64,000 bases of DNA from Micrococcales bacterium 72-143 (GTDB taxonomy: Bacteria > Actinomycetota > Actinomycetes > Actinomycetales > Microbacteriaceae): contig MKVM01000001.1 in the NCBI GenBank assembly GCA_001898835.1, forward strand, positions 498,796-562,795, in the 5' to 3' direction. This document shows positions 57,363 to 64,000 of this stretch, one piece after another; position 1 is the first letter of the stretch, and every line of letters begins with the position of its first letter. The notes under the pieces were generated by a model. That model ran no database searches, was not told where the DNA came from, and saw only the letters and a list, made by a program, of their open reading frames with translations. The position numbers and the translations under genes were made by a program.

Positions 57363-58343
57363 TCAGGACTCCATGACGGAGTCGGGCTGGATGTCGATGC
57401 GGGCGCCCGTGAGCTTGGCGGCAAGACGGGCGTTCTGGCCTTCCTTGCCGATCGCGAGCGATAGCTGGTAGTCGGGCACGAGGGCGCGTACCGCCTTGAG
57501 CCCGGGGTCGACGACGAAGGTGCTCGTGACCTTGGCGGGGCTGAGGGCGTTGCCCACGAACGTCGCGAGGTCGTCGGAGTAGTCGACGATGTCGATCTTC
57601 TCCTCGCCCAGCTCGCTCGTGACGGCCCGCACACGGGCGCCGAGCTCGCCGATGCACGCGCCCTTCGCGTTGATGCCCGGCTGCGTGGCGCGCACGGCGA
57701 TCTTGGTGCGGTGCCCGGCCTCGCGGGCGAGCGACGCGATCTCGACGACGCCCGAGGCGATCTCCGGCACCTCGAGCGCGAAGAGCTTGCGCACGAGCCC
57801 CGGATGCGTGCGGCTCACCGTGATCGACGGTCCCTTGAGGCCCTTCGCGACGCTCGTGACGTACACGCGGATGCGGCTGCCGTGCGGGTACTCCTCGCCC
57901 GGCACCTGCTCCTCGGGCGGCAGGATCGCCTCCACGCTTCCGAGGTCGATGTGCACCATCCGCGGGTTCGGACCCTGCTGGATGACGCCGGCGACGATGT
58001 CGCCCTCCTTGCCGCGGAACTCGCCGAGCACCTTGTCGTCGCCGATGTCGCGCAGCCGCTGGTTGATGACCTGCTTCGCCGCGAACGCCGCGATCCGGCC
58101 GAAGTCGTCGGGGCTGTCGACGGCCTCGCCGACGACCTCGCCCTCGTCGTCGAGTTCGGGCACGTAGATCGCCACGTGGCCGCTCTTGCGGTCGAGCTCC
58201 GCGCGGGCGCCCGACTCGGGAGCCTTGCCGGTGTGCTTGAGATAGGCGGTGAGGATGGCCTGCTCGATGATCTGGACGAGTTCGTCGAAGGGGATCTCGC
58301 GCTCCCGCTCCATGAGCCGCAACACGGCGAGGTCGATGTCCAC
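57363..58343 (-). CDS. nusA: Transcription termination/antitermination factor NusA
   Basis: A 326-residue NusA with the N-terminal RNA polymerase-binding domain, an S1 domain ([20 protein letters not shown]) and two KH domains (DPVGACIGE-like [39 protein letters not shown]). The acidic C-terminal repeats of enterobacteria are absent, as usual in actinobacteria. GTG 58343. rimP, normally directly upstream, is not found; instead an ECF sigma gene diverges from nusA. Confidence 0.96.
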   Translation of the reverse strand: MDIDLAVLRLMEREREIPFDELVQIIEQAILTAYLKHTGKAPESGARAELDRKSGHVAIYVPELDDEGEVVGEAVDSPDDFGRIAAFAAKQVINQRLRDIGDDKVLGEFRGKEGDIVAGVIQQGPNPRMVHIDLGSVEAILPPEEQVPGEEYPHGSRIRVYVTSVAKGLKGPSITVSRTHPGLVRKLFALEVPEIASGVVEIASLAREAGHRTKIAVRATQPGINAKGACIGELGARVRAVTSELGEEKIDIVDYSDDLATFVGNALSPAKVTSTFVVDPGLKAVRALVPDYQLSLAIGKEGQNARLAAKLTGARIDIQPDSVMES

Positions 58344-58501
58344 GTCAGCCTCCGATATTCAGATCTCGAGCGGCATCGCCTGCACGCCGCGACCGCCCAC
58401 TCTACCGGAGCCGTCCGGGGTGTGGCTGTGACGGTGCGGGACGACCGAGGCGCCCGGAACGTTGGGAGGCCACGACGCCCCGGAACGACCAGACTGGGGG
58501 C

Positions 58502-59020
58502 ATGCCCGACGTGCGCGCCGAGTTCGAGGCCGTCTACCGACGGCACCTTCCCGCCGTGAGCGCGTACCTCGCGCGCCGCGTCGACCGGTCCGACGTCGAG
58601 GACCTCGCGGCCGACGTCTTCGCGATCGCGTGGCGCAAGCGCGCCTCCGTCGCGGCGGGCGAGGAGCTGCCGTGGCTCTACCGCATCGCGTCGTATCAGG
58701 TGGCGAACCACCGCCGGCGACGCGCGATCCGCGCCAACGCGCTCGCCCTCTTCGTGGTGCCGGATGCCGCCCCCGCGGCGGACGCGGCGTTCGACGGCGA
58801 CCCCGAGCTGGCGCGGGCGTGGCGTTCCCTCGGCGGGGCGCAGCGGGAGGTGCTCTCCCTCGTGGTGCTCGAGGGCCTTCCCGTCGCGGAGGCGGCGATC
58901 GCGCTCGGGATCTCGCCGAACGCCGCCAGCATCCGACTGCACCGCGCGAAGAAGGCGCTCGCCGAGGCGCTCGGCACCACGCACGCCGACGGTGAAAGAT
59001 CCGCGCCGCCCGCGACATAG
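58502..59020 (+). CDS. ECF RNA polymerase sigma factor
   Basis: A 172-residue group IV sigma factor with region 2 (FEAVYRRHLPAVSAYLARRV; DLAADVFAIAWRKRA; LPWLYRIASYQVANHRRRR) and region 4 (SLVVLEGLPVAEAAIALGIS, then NAASIRLHRAKKAL). No C-terminal extension. The next gene, eight bases downstream, codes a single-pass membrane protein placed where an anti-sigma factor is expected. ATG 58502. Confidence 0.92.
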   Translation: MPDVRAEFEAVYRRHLPAVSAYLARRVDRSDVEDLAADVFAIAWRKRASVAAGEELPWLYRIASYQVANHRRRRAIRANALALFVVPDAAPAADAAFDGDPELARAWRSLGGAQREVLSLVVLEGLPVAEAAIALGISPNAASIRLHRAKKALAEALGTTHADGERSAPPAT

Positions 59021-59027
59021 ACAGGGT

Positions 59028-60464
59028 ATGAACGACATCACAGACGACGCCGAGGCCCGCCTCCGCCGTGCCGCATCTGTCCCCGACGCCCCCGAGCTCG
59101 ATGCCGCGCTCGTCACCGGCGCACCCGATCGCCACGCCCCGCGCCTCGTGCGCCACGGTCGGGCAGTGCGCGCCGCCGGCGTGTCGCTGACCGCGGTCGC
59201 CGCCGTGTCGGTGGGTGCGCTCGTGCTGCCCGGCGTGATCGCGCCGCGGGCCCCGCTGTTCGCGGCCGCCAGCGGCGCGGGAGGTAGAGGCGAGGCCGGG
59301 GCGATGAGCGCCGACACCAAACTCGCCTGGTGGGTGAACTACCACTACGTCGCGGGCTCCGGCCTCTCGACCGAGGGCGGCCACGGCAGCGTCTATCAGC
59401 TGAAGCGCGTCGGCGACCCGGATTCGGTGCTCACGGATGCGGCCGCCGCCCTGGGCATCGACGGCACGCCGACCCTCTCGCAGTACTCGACCCCGGACTA
59501 TCCGAGCTACGTCGTCGGCCCCGAGGACGGCAGCGGCCCCTCCATCTCGCTCAGCTGGGCGGGCACGGGCGACTGGTGGTACAACGACCCCGCCGCCTAC
59601 CCGGCCGCGGTCTGCACGGACGCCCCCGTCGAGGGCGGGGCGCCGGGCGAGACCTACCAGGACTGCACCCAGCCCGAGATCCCCGCATCCGAGTCGAAGG
59701 CGCCGTCGGAGGCGGAGGCGCGCACGCTCGCCGCCGCGATCTTCGACGCGACCGGCTTCGACGTCGCCGCGGCCGACATCCGCGTGACGGCGGACTCCTG
59801 GCAGACCCTCGCCACCGCGAACCTCGTGGTCGACGGAACGACGACGGCGCTCGAGTACAGCGTCGCGTGGTCGCCGCTCGGCAAGGTCTCCTGGGCCGCG
59901 GGCCACTCGGTGGAGGTCGTCGAGCGCGGCGGCTTCGACACGGTCTCCGCGGTCGCCGCCGTCGACCGGATCGCCGACGGCCGCTGGTACGGCGCGGCCG
60001 GCCCCGACTACCAGGGCAACATGGTGATGTATGCGGCGGATTCGGGCGTCGCCCGCAGCGCGGACGGCGCGAGCACGTCCTCCGGCACGGGTGCCGGATC
60101 CGACCCCGTGTCACCGGCGCCGAGCGAGCCGGCCGACCCGGGCGACCCCGGCGTCGTGCTGCCCGAGCCCGAGCCCTCGGAGGTGCCCGGTGCGGAGCCG
60201 ACCGACCCCGCCGAGCCCGTCGACCCGGGCCTCGAGCCGGAGCCCGTGCCGACCCCGGAGACCGTGACGGTCACCCTCGACCACGCCGAGTCGACGCTGC
60301 TCATGCTGTGGGACGTCGACGGCAACGCCTGGCTCGTGCCCGGCTACGCCTTCGAGAACCCGGACGGCGGCTTCTGGACCACGATCGTCTCGCTCGTCGA
60401 GGGCGTCATCGCCCTCCCCGAGCCCATGCAGATCGAGCCCATGCCCGCCGACGCGACCCCGTAG
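59028..60464 (+). CDS. Single-pass membrane protein paired with ECF sigma factor
   Basis: A 478-residue protein: about 48 cytoplasmic residues with many Asp/Arg, one membrane segment (AAGVSLTAVAAVSVGALVLP), and a 400-residue outside domain with two cysteines (AVCTDAPV, YQDCTQPE), a Pro/Glu/Asp-rich linker and a C-terminal beta-like domain. Gene position and topology suggest an anti-sigma factor or a sigma-controlled sensor, but no ZAS zinc motif (HxxxCxxC) is visible. ATG 59028 follows the sigma gene by seven bases. Function inferred from context only. Confidence 0.75.
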   Translation: MNDITDDAEARLRRAASVPDAPELDAALVTGAPDRHAPRLVRHGRAVRAAGVSLTAVAAVSVGALVLPGVIAPRAPLFAAASGAGGRGEAGAMSADTKLAWWVNYHYVAGSGLSTEGGHGSVYQLKRVGDPDSVLTDAAAALGIDGTPTLSQYSTPDYPSYVVGPEDGSGPSISLSWAGTGDWWYNDPAAYPAAVCTDAPVEGGAPGETYQDCTQPEIPASESKAPSEAEARTLAAAIFDATGFDVAAADIRVTADSWQTLATANLVVDGTTTALEYSVAWSPLGKVSWAAGHSVEVVERGGFDTVSAVAAVDRIADGRWYGAAGPDYQGNMVMYAADSGVARSADGASTSSGTGAGSDPVSPAPSEPADPGDPGVVLPEPEPSEVPGAEPTDPAEPVDPGLEPEPVPTPETVTVTLDHAESTLLMLWDVDGNAWLVPGYAFENPDGGFWTTIVSLVEGVIALPEPMQIEPMPADATP

Positions 60465-60492
60465 CGGAGGCCTGCGCCGCCCGGCGCAGCCC

Positions 60493-60550
60493 GAGAATCG
60501 TGCGAGATGGTCGCCATGGACCCCCATGAGCGCCATCTCGCACGATTCTC
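60493..60550. repeat. 18-bp perfect inverted repeat (hairpin)
   Basis: GAGAATCGTGCGAGATGG (60493-60510) pairs with its perfect inverse (60533-60550) around a 22-base loop. It sits between the sigma-partner gene and the DUF559 remnant. Its right arm is part of the 28-bp direct repeat found again at 61181. It may also end transcription. Confidence 0.75.
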
Positions 60551-60551
60551 C
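60524..60551 (+). repeat. 28-bp direct repeat, left copy, flanking DUF559 remnant
   Basis: This 28-bp sequence recurs at 61181-61208 with 26 of 28 bases identical. The two copies bracket the truncated DUF559 gene. Confidence 0.8.
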
Positions 60552-60556
60552 GCGTC

Positions 60557-61170
60557 CTACCCTCGACGCGACGCGAGGACGGCCCGAAGCCGGACGAGGA
60601 ACGCGTCGGGGTCGCGGAAGAGGTCGGCCGACGTGACCCGGATGACGCGGTGGCCCGCGTCCTCGAAGAGCTCGCGGCGACGCAGGTCCCGCAGCCAGGT
60701 CGCGCGGTCGACGCGGTGCACGTCGCCCTCGTAGTCGAGGACGACGCGTTCATTCGGGAACGCGAGGTCGGCGTGCAGCAGGACGCCGCCCGCGACCGCG
60801 ACCTCGAAGTCCGGACTCGGTTCCGGCAGCCGCCCCCGCACGCACAGCAACCGCAGCAGCGTCTCCGGCCGAGAGTCGACTCCGGAGCGGATACGCGGGA
60901 GCGCCCACGCAACCCTCGCCGCACCGGGGCTCCCGCGCAACGCGCGTGCGGCCTCCTCCAGGCGCGAGAGGCGCGACACCCCCGCCGTGCGCACCCCGCC
61001 GATCCGTTGGCCCGTCACGAGGGCGTCGCCGGCAGCGACGAGGTCCTCGCGCGCGAGGAGCGCCGCCGACTGGCACCAGGCCTGGGCGGGATCCGCGATC
61101 GGATACCGCCGGTGCTCCGCGATCGTGAGCGTGCGCAAGGAATGCCCGCGGACGCCCTCGCCGCGAGGAA
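60557..61170 (-). pseudogene. DUF559 (Vsr-like endonuclease domain) gene, 5'-truncated
   Basis: The C-terminal domain is a DUF559 restriction-endonuclease-like fold related to Vsr: LLHADLAFPNERVVLDYEGD then VHR, with the likely active-site Asp/Glu, and ELFEDAGHRVIRVTSADLF. Only a TTG at 61138 could start this frame (193 residues), while full proteins of this family are usually near 300 residues with an N-terminal winged-helix part. Family-like sequence continues upstream of the TTG (RGEGVRGHS), with no start before the proS stop. The N-terminal half appears deleted. The segment lies between two 28-bp direct repeats. Confidence 0.65.
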
Positions 61171-61180
61171 GGGTGCGCCG

Positions 61181-61208
61181 CCATGAGCGCCATTTCGCAC
61201 GAATCTCC
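61181..61208 (+). repeat. 28-bp direct repeat, right copy
   Basis: Second copy of the repeat at 60524-60551, differing at two positions. It lies just past the point where DUF559 similarity stops and 30 bp from the proS stop. Confidence 0.8.
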
Positions 61209-61237
61209 AGGCCCCATGACGAGAGGGCCCGCGCCGA

Positions 61238-63010
61238 TCAGTCGAGGGAGGCGGCGAAGCGCTCCACGAGCTCGGCGGCCGGCACCTCGGCGCGCTCGTT
61301 CGTGCGGCGGTCCCACAGCTCGACGAGCCCGTCGGCGGCGCCGCGGCCGACGATGACGATGGTGGGCACCCCCAGCAGCTCGGCGTCGCCGAACTTGACG
61401 CCCGGCGAGACCTTCGGGCGGTCGTCGTAGAGCACCTCGAAGCGGGCCGCCTCGAGCTCGCTGGCGAGCGACGCGGCGAGCTCGAACGCGACCTCGTCCT
61501 TGCCGGTCGCGACGACGTGCACGTCGAACGGCGCGATCCCCCGCGGCCACAGCAGCCCGCGATCGTCGGCGGTCGCCTCGGCGATCGCCGCGAGGATGCG
61601 CGTGACGCCGATGCCGTACGAGCCCATCGTGACCGTCACGAGCTTGCCGTTCTCGTCGAGCACCTTGAGCCCGAGCGCCTCGGCGTACTTGCGGCCGAGC
61701 TGGAAAACGTGCCCGATCTCCATGCCACGCGCCAGCTCGACGGGACCCGAGCCGTCGGGCGCGGGGTCGCCCGCGCGCACCTCCGCGATCTCGATCGTGC
61801 CGTCGAGCGTGAAGTCGCGTCCCGCGACGAGCCCGAACACGTGCTTGCCGTCGGCGTTCGCGCCGGTGATCCAGGCGGTGCCGTCCACCACGCGGGGGTC
61901 GCCGAGGTAGCGGATGCCGGACGCCGACTCCTCGCCGAGGATCGGCCCGGTCGGCGACCAGGGGCCGATGTACCCCTTCACGAGCGCCGGATTCGCGTCG
62001 AAGTCGGCCTCCGTCGCCGGCTCCACCTCGGCGGGGGCGAACGCCACCTCGGCGCGCTTGAGGTCGACCTCGCGATCGCCGGGCACCGCGACGATGACGA
62101 GCTCGCGCGTGCCGTCGAGGTGGGTGAGGGCGAGCACGACGTTCTTGAGCGTGTCCGCCGCCGTCCACGCCCGGTCGTCCCGCGGCACCTGCGCGTTCGC
62201 CACCGCGACGAGGGTCGCGATGGTGGGGGTGTCGGGGGTGTCGTGGATGGCCGCGGCCGGCTGCCCCTCGATGGGCAGCGGCGCGGGGGCGACGGTCGTG
62301 AACGCCTCGACGTTGGCCGCGTACCCGCCGGGCGAGCGCACGAAGGTGTCCTCGCCGATCGCCGTGGGGTGCAGGAACTCCTCGGAACGGGATCCGCCCA
62401 TCGCGCCGGCATCCGCCTGCACGATGACGTAGTCGAGGCCGAGGCGCGCGAAGATGCGCTCGTAGGCGTCGCGCTGGGCCTGGTAGGAGACGTCGAGGCC
62501 GGCGTCGGTGTAGTCGAAGGAGTAGGCGTCCTTCATGGAGAACTCGCGGCCGCGCAGCAGACCCGCGCGGGGGCGCGCCTCGTCGCGGTACTTGTCCTGG
62601 ATCTGGAAGATCGTGAGCGGGAGGTCCTTGTAGGAGGAGTAGAGGTCCTTCACGAGCAGGGTGAAGACCTCCTCGTGGGTGGGCGCGAGCAGGTAGTCGG
62701 CGCCCTTGCGGTCCTGTAGGCGGAACAGGTTGTCGCCGTACTCCTCCCAGCGTCCGGTGACCTCGTAGGGCTCACGCGGCAGCAGGGCGGGGAACAGCAC
62801 CTCCTGCGCGCCGGCGGCGGCCATCTCCTCGCGGATGACGCGCTCGATTCGGGCCCGCACGCGCAGCCCGAGCGGCAGCCACGCAAAGACACCCGGCGCC
62901 TGACGGCGGATGTAGCCGGCGCGCACGAGCAGCTTGTGGCTGGTCGCCTCGGCGTCGGCGGGGTCTTCCTTCAGGGTGCGGACGAAGAGCTGGGACAGGA
63001 GCGTGGGCAC
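61238..63010 (-). CDS. proS: Prolyl-tRNA synthetase
   Basis: A 590-residue bacterial-type (YbaK/INS-containing) class II synthetase. Motif 1 is in the N-terminal region ([19 protein letters not shown]), motif 2 spans [20 protein letters not shown], and motif 3 is [17 protein letters not shown]. The middle insertion (residues about 230-390) is the editing domain that clears Ala-tRNAPro. The C-terminal anticodon-binding domain follows [16 protein letters not shown] 63010 gives the canonical N-terminus. ispG is 340 bp further upstream on the same strand. Confidence 0.97.
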   Translation of the reverse strand: MPTLLSQLFVRTLKEDPADAEATSHKLLVRAGYIRRQAPGVFAWLPLGLRVRARIERVIREEMAAAGAQEVLFPALLPREPYEVTGRWEEYGDNLFRLQDRKGADYLLAPTHEEVFTLLVKDLYSSYKDLPLTIFQIQDKYRDEARPRAGLLRGREFSMKDAYSFDYTDAGLDVSYQAQRDAYERIFARLGLDYVIVQADAGAMGGSRSEEFLHPTAIGEDTFVRSPGGYAANVEAFTTVAPAPLPIEGQPAAAIHDTPDTPTIATLVAVANAQVPRDDRAWTAADTLKNVVLALTHLDGTRELVIVAVPGDREVDLKRAEVAFAPAEVEPATEADFDANPALVKGYIGPWSPTGPILGEESASGIRYLGDPRVVDGTAWITGANADGKHVFGLVAGRDFTLDGTIEIAEVRAGDPAPDGSGPVELARGMEIGHVFQLGRKYAEALGLKVLDENGKLVTVTMGSYGIGVTRILAAIAEATADDRGLLWPRGIAPFDVHVVATGKDEVAFELAASLASELEAARFEVLYDDRPKVSPGVKFGDAELLGVPTIVIVGRGAADGLVELWDRRTNERAEVPAAELVERFAASLD

Positions 63011-63129
63011 CCGTTCAGCCTAGCGACGGCACGAGCGTGCCTCGGCCGGGCGCGAGCCCGGGGTGAACAGCCGGGTACGGGCGGCGTTGGATGGGCCACG
63101 TACGCAAGACCGAGTCTCGAGGAGGAACC

Positions 63130-63336
63130 ATGGCCACGGTCGCACGTGTCACCACCATCACCGCGAAGAGCGACGTCGGCTTCGCCGACGCGATCGCGAG
63201 CGGCATCGCCCGAGCCTCCGAGACCCTGCGCGGCGTCAAGGGCGCCTGGGTCAAGGAGCAGAAGGTCGAGGTGGACGGGGGCGGCATCTCCGCCTGGTCC
63301 GTCACCCTCGAGGTCACCTTCGTCCTGGACGACTGA
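63130..63336 (+). CDS. Dodecin-family flavin-binding protein
   Basis: A 68-residue dodecin: VARVTTITAKSDVGFADAIA, then ASGIARASETLRGVKGAWVK and the flavin-contact region EQKVEVDGGGISAWSVTLEV. Twelve copies form a shell that stores FMN, FAD or riboflavin. ATG 63130 follows GGAGGAA (63121-63127). It is oriented opposite to proS and ispG and stands alone. Confidence 0.93.
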   Translation: MATVARVTTITAKSDVGFADAIASGIARASETLRGVKGAWVKEQKVEVDGGGISAWSVTLEVTFVLDD

Positions 63337-63348
63337 GGGACGCCCTCC

Positions 63349-64000
63349 TCAGCTCGTCACGACGACGGGCTCGCCGACGGGCGCGTCGTCGCCCATCTCC
63401 TCCGCGATGCGGCGGGCCTCCGCGATGAGGGTCTCCACGATCTCCGCCTCGGGCACGGTCTTCACGACCTCGCCCTTCACGAAGATCTGCCCCTTGCCGT
63501 TGCCGGAGGCGACCCCGAGGTCGGCCTCGCGCGCCTCGCCGGGGCCGTTGACGACGCATCCCATGACCGCGACGCGCAGCGGCACCGTCACGTTCTTGAG
63601 CCCCTCGGTCACCGAGTCGGCGAGTGTGTAGACATCGACCTGGGCGCGGCCGCACGAGGGGCAGGAGACGATCTCGAGCTTCCGCTCGCGCAGGTTGAGC
63701 GACTGCAGGATCTGCAGCCCCACCTTGACCTCCTCGGCGGGCGGCGCCGACAACGAGACGCGGATGGTGTCGCCGATGCCCTCCGAGAGCAGGATGCCGA
63801 ACGCCGTCGCCGACTTGATCGTGCCCTGGAACGCGGGTCCGGCCTCCGTCACTCCGAGGTGCAGCGGCCAGTCGCCGCGCTCGGCGAGCATCCGGTACGC
63901 CTTCACCATGACGATCGGGTCGTTGTGCTTGACCGAGATCTTGAAGTCGTGGAAGTCGTGCTCCTCGAAGAGGCTCGCCTCCCACACGGCGCTCTCGACG
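63349..64000 (-). CDS. ispG: 4-hydroxy-3-methylbut-2-enyl-diphosphate synthase (IspG), C-terminal part
   Basis: The last 217 or so residues of IspG; the gene runs off the window, so the GTG at 63987 is internal. The iron-sulfur ligands are in [12 protein letters not shown] and [12 protein letters not shown], followed by [20 protein letters not shown]. The enzyme makes HMBPP in the methylerythritol phosphate pathway of isoprenoid synthesis. Its closeness to proS is the common actinobacterial order (dxr-rseP-ispG-proS). Confidence 0.95.
   Translation of the reverse strand, partial: VESAVWEASLFEEHDFHDFKISVKHNDPIVMVKAYRMLAERGDWPLHLGVTEAGPAFQGTIKSATAFGILLSEGIGDTIRVSLSAPPAEEVKVGLQILQSLNLRERKLEIVSCPSCGRAQVDVYTLADSVTEGLKNVTVPLRVAVMGCVVNGPGEAREADLGVASGNGKGQIFVKGEVVKTVPEAEIVETLIAEARRIAEEMGDDAPVGEPVVVTS

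Noticed and set aside
8409..60464. Long GC-rich frames opposite many genes (for example opposite the helicase, IF-2 and LuxR genes)
   Set aside because: They mirror the real genes in sequence of high third-position GC, show Arg/Ala/His-rich composition and contain no domains.
60557..61138. DUF559 gene as a complete short protein from the TTG at 61138
   Set aside because: Family-like residues continue upstream of the TTG and no ribosome binding site is present, so a truncated gene is more likely; a working short form is not fully excluded.
1..64000. Prophage, integrated plasmid or restriction/defence island
   Set aside because: No integrase, terminase, replication, methylase, Cas or toxin-antitoxin gene was found; apart from the regions noted the genes are ordinary chromosomal ones.

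Overview
The window reads as chromosome of a high-G+C Gram-positive actinobacterium, most likely order Micrococcales and probably family Microbacteriaceae. The signs are: very GC-rich codons with frequent GTG starts; four DUF2510 proteins; a Ku/LigD end-joining pair; short four-base stop/start overlaps (ATGA, GTGA) between most operon genes; and repeated TANNNT boxes six or seven bases before start codons, the usual look of leaderless actinobacterial genes. The family call is inference. I see no rRNA, tRNA, CRISPR array, transposase, phage gene or origin.

Layout. 1-6.6 kb: a cut YihY-type membrane protein, a short-chain dehydrogenase with a small Rho-N-like protein, then an end-joining locus with ku (and an overlapping CPBP-like membrane gene) divergent from ligD, which is broken into a polymerase ORF and a phosphoesterase-ligase ORF. 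6.6-12.7 kb: aspartate ammonia-lyase, a PiT phosphate transporter with a small membrane partner, and a Ski2-like DUF3516 helicase. 12.8-18 kb: four DUF2510 genes and one small gene on one strand. 18-21 kb: a transglutaminase-like protein, a J-domain/NERD fusion, and a small gene coupled to a class IV aminotransferase (PabC-like). 21.05-22.07 kb: one kilobase with no credible protein gene but dense RNA-like structure, including two minus-strand units that share a promoter cassette and similar terminators, and between them a plus-strand hairpin pair with C-rich loops like 6C RNA. 22-24.2 kb: a SNF2-type helicase.

24.4-30 kb: a multi-pass membrane protein, a four-gene overlapping operon of membrane and exported proteins, an M20 peptidase and a glycerophosphodiester phosphodiesterase. 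30-34.5 kb: a deoxyribose operon (SorC/DeoR regulator, deoC, aldehyde dehydrogenase and a second aldehyde dehydrogenase lacking its catalytic core). 34.5-39.6 kb: an SRPBCC protein, then a tight minus-strand operon TetR-truB-membrane-membrane-ribF-MFS. The TetR gene diverges from a 14-segment drug-efflux MFS gene across an operator-like region. 41-48 kb: two multidomain secreted GH18 chitinases and a LuxR-type regulator without an ATPase module. 48-53.7 kb: ketopantoate reductase-like protein, small P-loop kinase, MutY, MarR, zinc-ribbon protein, a 158-bp palindromic element, an Fpg/Nei glycosylase and a luciferase-like oxidoreductase.

53.7-64 kb: the translation/transcription cluster nusA-ylxR-infB-rbfA (no rimP seen, truB about 15 kb away), a divergent ECF sigma factor with a membrane partner, a 5'-truncated DUF559 gene lying between 28-bp direct repeats, proS, dodecin and the C-terminal part of ispG. 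The least explained parts are the 21-22 kb RNA region, the DUF559 remnant with its repeats, the 158-bp palindrome and the split ligD.
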